From Candidatus Schekmanbacteria bacterium (GTDB taxonomy: Bacteria > SZUA-182): DNA of 41,654 nt. This document shows positions 13,541-21,497 of the stretch, in pieces. The notes beneath the pieces are model-generated. The model had not been told where the DNA came from, did no database searches, and saw only the letters and a list, made by a program, of their open reading frames with translations. Made by a program: the position numbers and the translations under genes. Location of the stretch: assembly GCA_016235675.1 (NCBI GenBank), contig JACRJN010000013.1, forward strand, positions 1-41,654. The letters run 5' to 3'. Each line of letters opens with the position of its first letter. The first letter of the stretch is position 1.

Positions 13541-15124
13541 TTAATGGAATAATAACTGACTGGCCTGCTGCGCCAATCCAATCGGCAATTGCGGGAAAAT
13601 CCCGAAGAAAACAATACATGCACCTAAGATAATAAGCGGTATTTTCATCCACAGGCCGGGATCATCGTTTCCTGCCGGCAGCGGATGTTTGATGTGGCTC
13701 TGCATATTGCCCTGACCATGGGCAGAACTTTGATTATGCGCATGGTCATTATTATGGCTGTTTACAGGATAACCGGCCGCGGTATTTACCTTGCCGAACC
13801 AGGCTCCGTAGATCACCGGGCCGTAATAGATTAAATTCATCAGACTGCTTAACATCAATAACAGCACCGCTCCCGTCCCTACCCAATTGGGCTGAGTGCC
13901 GATCTGGGTCGCTTCAAGCGCGCCCAATGCCAGAAACCACTTGCTGATAAAACCGTTGAAAGGCGGAAACCCAATCATGGATAAAGCCGCCAGGGTAAAA
14001 CAGGCGGTGGTTACCGGCATCCGTTTGCCGATCCCTTTTAAATCGACTAATTGACGCAGCCCGGTCTGGGCGATAAAAGCCCCGGCGCACAAAAATAACG
14101 TTCCTTTGATAATCGCATGATTAAAAATATGCACCACTCCACCCGTTAACGCCTTGGGAGACATCAGAGCTACTCCCAGAATTATATATCCCATTTGTGA
14201 GATACTGGAATACGCCAGCATCCTTTTTAGTTCCGTTTGTTTTATGGCGACAGCCGACCCCAAAAATATATTAATCACGGCAAAAATCAATAAAATGGAG
14301 GTAACGGTTTGCCCCCGTAAAACTCCTGTCCCCATAATGGTGTATACCGTCCGGATTATCCCATAGGCGCCCGCTTTAATCATAACCCCAGACAACAGTG
14401 CGCTGGCGGGCGACGGCGCAACCGGATGGGCATCCGGCAGCCAGATATGCACCGGAAACAACCCGGCTTTAACCCCGAATCCGACGATAAAGCAAAGAAA
14501 TATGATCGCCACCATCGGGTTCCCGGCAAATCTTCCGCTGATTTTGGCAATTTCCACCAAATCGCCCGTGCCGGTTATGGCATAGGTGGAGATAATGGCA
14601 AACAACAAAATCAAGCCGCCGCATACACCCATAAAGATGTATTTCAGACCGGCTTCAGCAGCATCCGGACTTTCTTCATGAATCACCATCACATAGGAAG
14701 CGATACTGAGCATTTCAAAAAAGAGGTAGAGGGAAAACAAATTTTTGGTAAAAACCACCCCCATCATTCCGGTCAAAGAAAGCAGGGAAAAGACATTATA
14801 GCGACACTGGGCATGTTCATGCGCCATGTACTTTACCGAGAAAACAGATGCCAGCATCCACATGAATATAGCGATTAATCCGGCAAGCATAGATAAAGCA
14901 TCGGCCATAAAAGCCAATTGGACATTCAGCCCGGTATTTAAAGTACAGTGGATCGTATTCCCGTCGCTTATGGCAGGATACATCGAGGCGACGATTAAAA
15001 AGTCTAAAACCATGCTCCAGACCAGCAGGCGATTGCCTTTTGCATCGGATAAAAAAGGCAAAAATATAATGGTCAGTGCCGGAACCAGAACTGCAAGAAA
15101 CGGTCTTATGCTCTCAATTATCAT
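13541..15124 (-). CDS. Additional complex I antiporter-type subunit, MrpD/NuoM-like (second of two)
   Basis: A 527-residue proton-translocating-antiporter family protein with about 14 membrane helices. Functional residues are present: E137 in TM5 (LFFEMLSIASYVM), K219 in TM7 (GFGVKAGLFPVHIWLPDAHP), K250 (GVMIKAGAYGIIR), K300 and K340 (NHAIIKGTLFL). The APSPASALLSG and MIKAGAYG motifs are typical of MrpD and HyfB rather than canonical NuoM or NuoN. Residues 457-480 form a His-rich loop (HNNDHAHNQSSAHG) near the last helix. It lies between nuoK and nuoL, where ordinary operons have nothing. I predict it is a fourth or fifth proton channel of the same complex; a separate Mrp-type antiporter is less likely because no mrpB/C/E/F/G are nearby. 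Confidence 0.9.
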   Translation of the reverse strand: MIIESIRPFLAVLVPALTIIFLPFLSDAKGNRLLVWSMVLDFLIVASMYPAISDGNTIHCTLNTGLNVQLAFMADALSMLAGLIAIFMWMLASVFSVKYMAHEHAQCRYNVFSLLSLTGMMGVVFTKNLFSLYLFFEMLSIASYVMVIHEESPDAAEAGLKYIFMGVCGGLILLFAIISTYAITGTGDLVEIAKISGRFAGNPMVAIIFLCFIVGFGVKAGLFPVHIWLPDAHPVAPSPASALLSGVMIKAGAYGIIRTVYTIMGTGVLRGQTVTSILLIFAVINIFLGSAVAIKQTELKRMLAYSSISQMGYIILGVALMSPKALTGGVVHIFNHAIIKGTLFLCAGAFIAQTGLRQLVDLKGIGKRMPVTTACFTLAALSMIGFPPFNGFISKWFLALGALEATQIGTQPNWVGTGAVLLLMLSSLMNLIYYGPVIYGAWFGKVNTAAGYPVNSHNNDHAHNQSSAHGQGNMQSHIKHPLPAGNDDPGLWMKIPLIILGACIVFFGIFPQLPIGLAQQASQLLFH

Positions 15125-15159
15125 AAACTCAAACTCCCTAAACTGTGGGTAAATTTATT

Positions 15160-15334
15160 TTCACCACGAAGCACACGAAGCACACGAAGAATTACAAATG
15201 CTATTTTTTAAGGGTAATGCAGCCAAACGTGAAAAGTTTACCGCTTGAAAAAAGGTAAAAAAACAAAATAACTAGTTATAATATTTAATTAAACTATTTG
15301 TTTTTTCGTGATCTTCGTGTGCTTCGTGGTGAAA
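15160..15334. repeat. Inverted repeat with CACGAAG units (family F)
   Basis: TTCACCACGAAGCACACGAA at 15160 is matched by TTCGTGTGCTTCGTGGTGAA ending at 15333. The interior is AT-rich with no gene. A related A-C-C-G-C-A-A-A-G-A-C-G-type stretch is at 41297-41325. Confidence 0.7.
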
Positions 15335-15368
15335 AAAGTATACCTATACTTTCACGCCAAGAGGCATC

Positions 15369-16856
15369 TTAAGGAACGTAGCCCAATAACCCCGCTAAAG
15401 CCGGTTTTCCCAGCCAATGCGGGACAAATCCCCCCAACCCGAAGGCGACAGAGGCAATCGTGACAATTATTATCGGTACCCACATGGCAGCCGGCGCCTC
15501 ACTGCCTAAACGCGAGGTGTCGTGATGAAAATGAAACGCCCCCTCTTCTTCCTTGCGGAAAAACGCCTTGAAGATCGGGGGAAAAAAATAACCCAGTTCG
15601 ATGATGCCGCTCACCAGAAACAGCGCGGCCATCAGCGGCTTTTTCATCGTCAGATAGCCTTGCATCAGATACCACTTGCTCACCCAGCCGCAGACCGGCG
15701 GCAATCCGATAATCCCCACCGCAGCGATGGCAAAACAAGTCATGGTAATCGGCATATGGCGGGCTAAGCCGCCCATTTTGGCGATATATTTATTGCCGCT
15801 TTGGGTAATAATGGCGCCGGCGCAATAAAAGAGGGTAATCTTCATAAAAGCATGAAAATAAACATGCAATATGCCGCCCATCATGCCTGTCGCCTGAAAA
15901 GACACTAACCCCAGCAAGACATAACTCAACTGGTTGACGGTCGACATCGCCAGCATTTTTTTAAGCTCTGTCTGGCGCAGACCTAAAATCGCCCCCCCCA
16001 GCACCGTCAAAGCCGCCATAAACATGATTACATTGTCGAACCCCATCTTATGGTACAAATCTGGGCCGAAAACATTGAAGATAACCCTGGTAAATCCGAA
16101 CAGCCCCACATTGACGACCGCCACAGCATGTAAAACGGCGCTAATCGGGGTCGGCGCAACCATGGCCTCCGGCAGCCAATAATGTAAGGGGATCAGCGCG
16201 GCTTTAAAGCCGAAGCCGAAGGTAAGTAAGACAAAAAGCAGTATCAAAAATCCCTGGCTTTGCGCGGCTAAACCGGGAATCCCGCCGGTAGTGAAATTAA
16301 CCGTCCCGGTTTTCAGATAAATCAAAACCGTGGCAAAGAGCACCGCTGCACCGCCGCTCAATAAATAAGCGCCGTATAGTATCCCGGCGTCGTAAGCTTC
16401 TTTGGTTTCCTCATGAACCACCAGGGGATAGACGGCAATGGTCAGCATTTCGAAAAAGACGAAGAAGGTAATCAGGTTAGCGGAAAATGCGATCCCCATC
16501 GCCGCGGTGATATTGATAATCAGCGAGGCGTAATAGCGGGTTTGGGCGTGAGGCTCATGCTCCATATAACCGAAGGAGTAAATCACCGTTAAAATCCAGA
16601 GAAAGGTCATGGATAAGGCCAGATAGACTGACACAATCTCCACCCGGAAAACCATACTAAAGGAACTGGTCTCGACAAAGCGATAGATGATTTCCTGACC
16701 CAGCAGGGCCGGCGAAATATAGGTGCAGACCAGGATGAAATCCACAATGGCCGCAAAAAGACAGAAGAAATTACGCAGGCCGCGGGAACGCTCCCCCGCC
16801 ACATTTATCAGGACGGTGCAAATAATCGGCAGCAGTAAAATAATGGCCAGTTTCAA
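15369..16856 (-). CDS. Additional complex I antiporter-type subunit, NuoM/MrpD-like (first of two)
   Basis: A 495-residue antiporter-family membrane protein directly after nuoK (22-nt gap). E136 in TM5 (FFVFFEMLTIAVYPLVVHEE), K218 in TM7 (GFGFKAALIPLHYWLPEAM), H243 (SAVLHAVAVVNVG), K299 (TELKKMLAMS) and K339 (HAFMKITLFY) are present. The TM8 position holds His (LHAVAVVN) where the 527-residue paralogue has Lys, a NuoL/HyfF-like feature, although the NuoL lateral helix is missing. The start is TTG 16856 with AAGGAG 7 nt upstream. Close spacing to nuoK supports membership of the same complex. Confidence 0.9.
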   Translation of the reverse strand: MKLAIILLLPIICTVLINVAGERSRGLRNFFCLFAAIVDFILVCTYISPALLGQEIIYRFVETSSFSMVFRVEIVSVYLALSMTFLWILTVIYSFGYMEHEPHAQTRYYASLIINITAAMGIAFSANLITFFVFFEMLTIAVYPLVVHEETKEAYDAGILYGAYLLSGGAAVLFATVLIYLKTGTVNFTTGGIPGLAAQSQGFLILLFVLLTFGFGFKAALIPLHYWLPEAMVAPTPISAVLHAVAVVNVGLFGFTRVIFNVFGPDLYHKMGFDNVIMFMAALTVLGGAILGLRQTELKKMLAMSTVNQLSYVLLGLVSFQATGMMGGILHVYFHAFMKITLFYCAGAIITQSGNKYIAKMGGLARHMPITMTCFAIAAVGIIGLPPVCGWVSKWYLMQGYLTMKKPLMAALFLVSGIIELGYFFPPIFKAFFRKEEEGAFHFHHDTSRLGSEAPAAMWVPIIIVTIASVAFGLGGFVPHWLGKPALAGLLGYVP

Positions 16857-16878
16857 GGGTTACTCCTTAGCAAAAATT

Positions 16879-17181
16879 TTACCATTTCATTAAATTCATC
16901 TCATCGACTTTTACAGATCGATGCTGACGATAATAGACCAGCAGTATTGATAACCCGACCGCCGCTTCCGCCGCCGAAATACTGATGACAAAAATGGCGA
17001 ATATCTGGCCGCTTAAGTTCCCGCCGTTTACGGAAAAGGCCGTTAAATTGATTAATACCGCATTTAACATCATTTCAATGCACATCAAAATAATAACGAT
17101 ATTGCGCCGGGTTAAAACACCGACCAACCCGATAATAAACAAGGCTGCGCTCAATATCAAATACAGCGGCAAAGGAATCAT
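16879..17181 (-). CDS. nuoK: NADH-quinone oxidoreductase subunit K
   Basis: A 100-residue three-helix subunit, homologous to mitochondrial ND4L and MrpC. The two conserved membrane glutamates of the proton path are present: the first in ILMCIEMMLNAVLINL and the second in SISAAEAAVGLSILLVYYR. Length is normal. It starts 1 nt after the nuoJ stop codon. Confidence 0.97.
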   Translation of the reverse strand: MIPLPLYLILSAALFIIGLVGVLTRRNIVIILMCIEMMLNAVLINLTAFSVNGGNLSGQIFAIFVISISAAEAAVGLSILLVYYRQHRSVKVDEMNLMKW

Positions 17182-17182
17182 C

Positions 17183-17710
17183 TTATTCCGCCTTCTGTTT
17201 GGGGGGCATTTTTTTGGCCAAAACCACTACCCCAATAATGGCTACCAATAAAACCAGCGCGACCACTTCAAACGGCAAGATATAATCGCTAAATAAATAT
17301 TTAGCCACCAGTTCGCTGTTTCCGCCCCATTTAACTAATTCGGAGGCGATCATTCCCTCGCTGGTGTAATAACGGCCTTGCGGCACAAGTAACAAACCGA
17401 CTAAAACAAACAGAATAGCCGAAACTAAAACAGCCCATTTTGTTTGTTGGTGGTAACGCTCGTTTTTAGGTTCTTCCCGCAGATTGATTAAGATCACGAC
17501 AAACAGAAAGGAGATAATCACCGCGCCGGCGTTGACCAATATTTGTACTACTGCTAAAAATTCGGCTTTCAGCAACAAAAGTATGCACGCAGTAGTAAAA
17601 AAGGACAACAGCAGCCAAAATACGCTGAAAACTATTTTGCGCGCCGTTATCATCATAATTGCGGCTAAAACCGAGAGAAAAGCCAAGATAGCAAAGGTTA
17701 ATAAGGTCAA
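17183..17710 (-). CDS. nuoJ: NADH-quinone oxidoreductase subunit J
   Basis: A 175-residue five-helix membrane subunit (ND6 homologue). The conserved segment FLAVVQILVNAGAVIISFLF corresponds to the TM3 region that forms the pi-bulge hinge in complex I, and the C-terminal YILPFEVVALVLLVAIIGVV is characteristic. It is coupled to nuoK, and separated from nuoG by nearly 400 bp containing a nested repeat, so it may need its own ribosome entry but shows no obvious promoter. Confidence 0.96.
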   Translation of the reverse strand: MTLLTFAILAFLSVLAAIMMITARKIVFSVFWLLLSFFTTACILLLLKAEFLAVVQILVNAGAVIISFLFVVILINLREEPKNERYHQQTKWAVLVSAILFVLVGLLLVPQGRYYTSEGMIASELVKWGGNSELVAKYLFSDYILPFEVVALVLLVAIIGVVVLAKKMPPKQKAE

Positions 17711-17727
17711 ATGCTGTTTCCTCTTAC

Positions 17728-17850
17728 ATCGTTTTCTAGTTGATATGGCAAATTGTCATTCCCGAACGCCTTTATCGGGGATATGGTTTTTCAAACAGTT
17801 AAAATCAGATTCCCGATAACACCATTCGGGAATGACAACTAGAAAACGAT
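17728..17850. repeat. Nested palindrome: outer 15-bp arms, inner family D
   Basis: ATCGTTTTCTAGTTG at 17728-17742 pairs perfectly with CAACTAGAAAACGAT at 17836-17850. Inside, at 17754-17837, is a family D palindrome, TGTCATTCCCGAA facing TTCGGGAATGACA. A close relative with the same outer arms is at 28371-28503. Confidence 0.85.
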
Positions 17851-17890
17851 ATTATATTGGGGGGCGCCCATCCCCCCTATACATAACAAT

Positions 17891-17911
17891 GGCTGCAGAA
17901 TATCTGCAGCC
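17891..17911. repeat. Small perfect hairpin in the nuoJ-nuoG gap
   Basis: GGCTGCAGA, a 3-nt loop, TCTGCAGCC. There is no T-run next to it, so it is not a typical terminator. The rest of 17912-18107 shows nothing that I can name. Confidence 0.5.
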
Positions 17912-18107
17912 GCAACGTCCTCCAACACGATAAAATCGTGAATAACGGCATCAGATGGGCAGCTTACGAAAAAATCGCTCCTGATGTTTCAGCTAAAAAT
18001 AAAAAGCGGTTTGATTTTCTTCTCTTAACTAAAACCTGGCAATTATACACCAAAGCATTTCGTTATGTCAGCAAATTTTTCACTTTCAGAACGACTTTTT
18101 ATTCTCT

Positions 18108-20780
18108 TCATTCGTCAAGAAGGCGGATATTCACACGGGTTAATTTACTGACTTGCGTCTGTGTTTCTTGGTTCATCCGGCAGCCGGTAAATAAATTTAC
18201 CGGGGCGGAACTGAAATGTTTCGGGAGAAAAACCACTCCGGACGGATAACGATTATTTATCTTAACCTGGATAGCTAAACTATCCGCACAGTTTTCCACC
18301 AGAACTTTAGCGTTTTCCTGAATCCTAAGTCTTTCCGCATCGACCGGATTCATCTCCAGGCGAGGCTCTGGGCAAAGCAACTGCAATCCTCTGGTTTTAT
18401 TGCTCATGGTGCCTGAGAGATGATGAAATAATAACCCGCCGCTGATTAAGACAAACGGGAACGCTTTATCTTCATCTAACGGAACATATTGCACCGGATG
18501 AAAGCTTAACGGTTTTTTGAATTCGGCAAGATATTCGGCGCTTTTACCTTCGGCGCTCAACGGCCATTGCAAGCCCTTACTGCCTAAACTCTGGTAACGG
18601 ATACCGCTGTATATGGGCGATAATTCGCTGATTTCCTTCATAACATCCGCCGCCGAATTATATTTGAATTCATAACCGCAGGCTTTGGCTACCATCTGCA
18701 ATATTAACCTGTCGGATTTACTTTCCCCAATCGGCAAAACCGCCTGATTTATTTTTTGGATGCGGCGCTCGGTATTGGTGTATGTGCCGGTTTTCTCGGC
18801 AAAGGCGGCGGCAGGCAAAACCACATCCGCCAGTTGAGCGGTCTCAGTCAGGAAAATATCCTGAACTACCAAAAAGTCTAAGCTCTCCAGGGCTTTCTTA
18901 ACATTATTTTTTTGCGGGAATGAGGTAAGAGTATTTTCCCCGATAATATACATGGCCGTTATTTTCCCGGCGATTGCTGCATCGATCATTCCCATCAGGC
19001 TCAAGCCGGGAGCAGACGGTAATTGCGTATTCCAGGCCAGTTCGAATTTTTCCCGCACCTGCTCATCCCGAAGATCCTGATAGCCGGGCAGATAATCGGG
19101 CAGCGCTCCCACATCACAAGCACCCTGCACATTGCAACTGGTGCGCAGCGGATGAATACCGGTTCCCTTACGCCCTAAATTTCCGGTCAATAACAATAGA
19201 TTCAGCAAGGCATACACGTTATCTGCCGCATTTACCTGCTGTACCAGCCCATCCCCATAGACAATGCAGGCGGTCTCGGTTTGAGCAAACAACCGGGCGG
19301 CTTTCTCAAGCTCTTCTACAGAGACATTACAAATTTGCGCCACACTTTCCGGAGAAAATGCCTGAAGGTGTGAGACTAATTTCCCCAACCCCTTGGTTTG
19401 TTTTTCTACAAATTCTTTATTCAGCAGATTTTCATCAATTATAATACGCGCCAACCCGTTGAGTAACGCGGTATCGGTTCCCGGTTTAATTTGCAGCCAG
19501 GATTTGGCGAAAGGCACCAGATTCGAGCAAACCGGGTCGACCAGGATTAAATTTGCCCCACAGTTACGCACCGCCTGCTTGATCGCTAACCCCATAATGA
19601 CATGAGAGGATGTCGGATTAGCGCCGATTACCAAAATAGTCTGCGCCGTCTTTACCTCCTGAATGGAGTTGGTGGCGGCGGGGACACCTAAAACATCCTG
19701 CAAGACTGTCATGGATGGTGCATGTTCCAGACGGGCGTAATTATCGATATTGTTGGTTTTGAACACGGCCCGCATCAATTTCTGGAACAGATAATTTTCT
19801 TCATTGGTGCAACGGGTGGAAGCAATTGCCGCTATAGCCTGGCCGCCCTTTTCCTTAAAAATCAGCTTCAGCTTATCGGCAACATATTGAATTGCCTCAT
19901 CCCAGGTGGCCTGAGTGAAAACCCCGTCTTTCTTGATCAGAGGGTTAGTCAAACGGGTGGGGTGATTAATAAAATCGTAACCGAACCGCCCCTTGACGCA
20001 TAATAATCCCTCATTTCCGCCCAACTCATCATTGGTGCTGATTTTGACGACCTTGTTATTTTTATGTCTGAGGACTAAACTGCAACCGCAGCCGCAATAG
20101 GGGCAAACGGAGTTGGTTTGCTCCATCTCCCAAGGCCGGGCTTCGAACTTAGATAGTTTGCTGCTTAAAGCGCCTACCGGACAAACAGCCAGGCATTGCC
20201 CGCAGAATTCACAGTTAACCAGTTTTTTCTCCGGGTAACCGATGGTGGCCATCATCCCATGCCGGGTGTAACCTAATGCCCCGATGTTGCGGATTTCATC
20301 GCAGACCCGCACACATTTGCCGCAGAGCATACACTTTTGCAAATCCCTTTGGATAAAGCAATTGGTTTCATCCGGGTTCTTGGTCAGCGGGGCATGGAAA
20401 CCGAAGCGGTCTTCGGTGACCTGCAATCTGAAGGCCAGATTTTGCAGTTCGCATTCTCCGCCCTTGTCGCAGGTGAGGCAATCTAAAGGATGCTCCAACA
20501 GCAGCATTTCCAACAAGGTTTTACGGATACCGGTAATTTGCGGGGTATCGGTTTTGACCGACATGCCTTCCGCTACCGGGGTAGTACAGGCCGACACCAG
20601 GCGGGGCGATTCGTTGACCTCCACTAGGCATAAACGGCAGGCGCCGAACAGGGTCAAATGCGGGCTATAGCATAAGGTGGGAATATAAATATTGAATTTT
20701 CTGGCCGCAGCTAAAATTGTATCGCCTTCGCCGGCCTCTACGGCAATCTCGTTAATTATCAAATTGATTTTCTTGCTCAT
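18108..20780 (-). CDS. nuoG: NADH-quinone oxidoreductase subunit G-like protein with full molybdopterin-type domain
   Basis: An 890-residue peripheral-arm subunit. In order: a [2Fe-2S] ferredoxin domain (C37, C48, C51, C65), a His-Cys3 [4Fe-4S] site (H97, C101, C104, C110), two ferredoxin clusters (C150/153/156/160 and C190/193/196/200), the molybdopterin-family [4Fe-4S] site (C226, C229, C233, C261), then the molybdopterin oxidoreductase and dinucleotide-binding domains. The position that binds Mo/W in formate dehydrogenases (Cys/Sec in R-x-C/U-H-x-P) is Glu (E352 in ARLEHAPS), so formate oxidation here is doubtful. Start chosen at ATG 20780 with AGGAAA upstream; the upstream start at 20804 is inside a repeat. 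It lies between nuoI and nuoJ rather than before nuoH. No nuoE or nuoF is present in the window. Confidence 0.92.
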   Translation of the reverse strand: MSKKINLIINEIAVEAGEGDTILAAARKFNIYIPTLCYSPHLTLFGACRLCLVEVNESPRLVSACTTPVAEGMSVKTDTPQITGIRKTLLEMLLLEHPLDCLTCDKGGECELQNLAFRLQVTEDRFGFHAPLTKNPDETNCFIQRDLQKCMLCGKCVRVCDEIRNIGALGYTRHGMMATIGYPEKKLVNCEFCGQCLAVCPVGALSSKLSKFEARPWEMEQTNSVCPYCGCGCSLVLRHKNNKVVKISTNDELGGNEGLLCVKGRFGYDFINHPTRLTNPLIKKDGVFTQATWDEAIQYVADKLKLIFKEKGGQAIAAIASTRCTNEENYLFQKLMRAVFKTNNIDNYARLEHAPSMTVLQDVLGVPAATNSIQEVKTAQTILVIGANPTSSHVIMGLAIKQAVRNCGANLILVDPVCSNLVPFAKSWLQIKPGTDTALLNGLARIIIDENLLNKEFVEKQTKGLGKLVSHLQAFSPESVAQICNVSVEELEKAARLFAQTETACIVYGDGLVQQVNAADNVYALLNLLLLTGNLGRKGTGIHPLRTSCNVQGACDVGALPDYLPGYQDLRDEQVREKFELAWNTQLPSAPGLSLMGMIDAAIAGKITAMYIIGENTLTSFPQKNNVKKALESLDFLVVQDIFLTETAQLADVVLPAAAFAEKTGTYTNTERRIQKINQAVLPIGESKSDRLILQMVAKACGYEFKYNSAADVMKEISELSPIYSGIRYQSLGSKGLQWPLSAEGKSAEYLAEFKKPLSFHPVQYVPLDEDKAFPFVLISGGLLFHHLSGTMSNKTRGLQLLCPEPRLEMNPVDAERLRIQENAKVLVENCADSLAIQVKINNRYPSGVVFLPKHFSSAPVNLFTGCRMNQETQTQVSKLTRVNIRLLDE

Positions 20781-20795
20781 AATTTTCCTGCGTAG

Positions 20796-20858
20796 CGTAG
20801 TCACGTAGTGCCGGGGCTTTAGCCCCGGAAATTCAGCCCTAAAGGGATGGGACTACGT
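20796..20858. repeat. Family B palindrome between nuoG and nuoI
   Basis: It runs from GCGTAGTCACGTAGTGCCGG to ATGGGACTACGT, with an internal GGGGCTTTAGCCCC hairpin. It fills most of the 99-bp gap between nuoI and the nuoG start. Confidence 0.75.
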
Positions 20859-20879
20859 AATTCTTATCCCGAACTCAGG

Positions 20880-21383
20880 TTACTTAACCACCGTTTGCGG
20901 AGCAATGCCTTGCGCTCTTTCCTTTTCTTTGCGTTCGCGCCAGGCATGTCCTTGTTTTAACAGGGTCTCCTTATTCCTCAGCAACTCCTGCCGGCTATAC
21001 GTCGCGGTCTCGAATAAATCGGTAGATACCAGCGCCTTAACCGGGCAGATTTCCACGCACAAAGCGCAAAAAATGCAGCGGGTGACGTCGAGATTATACT
21101 CATCAATACGCTTGCGGTTATTCTCATCTACCGAGGTTTCCATGCGAATAGCATTACTGGGACAAACCCGGACACACAGACAACATCCGACACATAAATC
21201 TTTATCCGGGGTATCCGGACGGCGCACCAAAGCCACCTGTCCCCGGAATTGATCCGCCGGTATCCAGCGTTCATTGGGATACTGCATGGTAATCGGCTTA
21301 GTCCACATATATTTGAAGGTTAAAGCCATCCCCTGCAAAATGTCCCAAAAAATCATTTTACGCGCTGTATCTTTTATACTCAT
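20880..21383 (-). CDS. nuoI: NADH-quinone oxidoreductase subunit I
   Basis: A 167-residue 8Fe ferredoxin-type subunit carrying clusters N6a and N6b, which pass electrons from NuoG towards N2 in NuoB. The two motifs are CVGCCLCVRVCP and CIFCALCVEICP. The N-terminal amphipathic segment (GMALTFKYMWTKPITMQYP) is typical for anchoring to the membrane arm. Length is normal. Confidence 0.97.
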   Translation of the reverse strand: MSIKDTARKMIFWDILQGMALTFKYMWTKPITMQYPNERWIPADQFRGQVALVRRPDTPDKDLCVGCCLCVRVCPSNAIRMETSVDENNRKRIDEYNLDVTRCIFCALCVEICPVKALVSTDLFETATYSRQELLRNKETLLKQGHAWRERKEKERAQGIAPQTVVK

Positions 21384-21394
21384 AATCCGCTCTT

Positions 21395-21497
21395 ATTCCA
21401 AGTTGCGTTCAAAATGCTACAAATGTAGTTGCCCAATTCATTGGGCAGAAAGAACCTGATAAATCAGGTAACTACACTTTTGAACGCAACTTGGTAT
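21395..21497. repeat. Nested palindrome (outer family J, inner family H) between nuoI and nuoH
   Basis: ATTCCAAGTTGCGTTCAAAA at 21395 pairs with the right arm ending at 21497, which read backwards is ATACCAAGTTGCGTTCAAAA. Inside is TGTAGTTGCCCAA...CAGGTAACTACA. The outer arms resemble family K arms (ATACCAATTCGCTATCAAA). The right end touches the nuoH stop codon. Confidence 0.8.

Noticed and set aside
14426-14878. Plus-strand ORF of 150 codons inside the 527-residue antiporter gene
   Set aside because: It is an antisense shadow of a clear membrane-protein gene, rich in His and Gln as expected for the reverse frame of such genes.
13541-16856. Reading the two extra antiporter genes as a separate Mrp Na+/H+ antiporter
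   Set aside because: There are no mrpB, C, E, F or G-like genes; the genes follow nuoK closely and precede nuoL, so membership of complex I is the simpler reading. Phylogeny would settle it.
17938-18249. Plus-strand ORF of 103 codons in the nuoJ-nuoG gap, overlapping the nuoG end
   Set aside because: Half of it is antisense to nuoG and the other half has no similarity or translation signal that I can see.
18974-19444. Plus-strand ORF of 156 codons inside nuoG
   Set aside because: It is antisense to well-conserved NuoG sequence, with no ribosome-binding site or recognisable domain.
19719-19735. Possible selenocysteine at the NuoG molybdopterin site
   Set aside because: The codon is GAA (Glu), not TGA, so there is no case for Sec.
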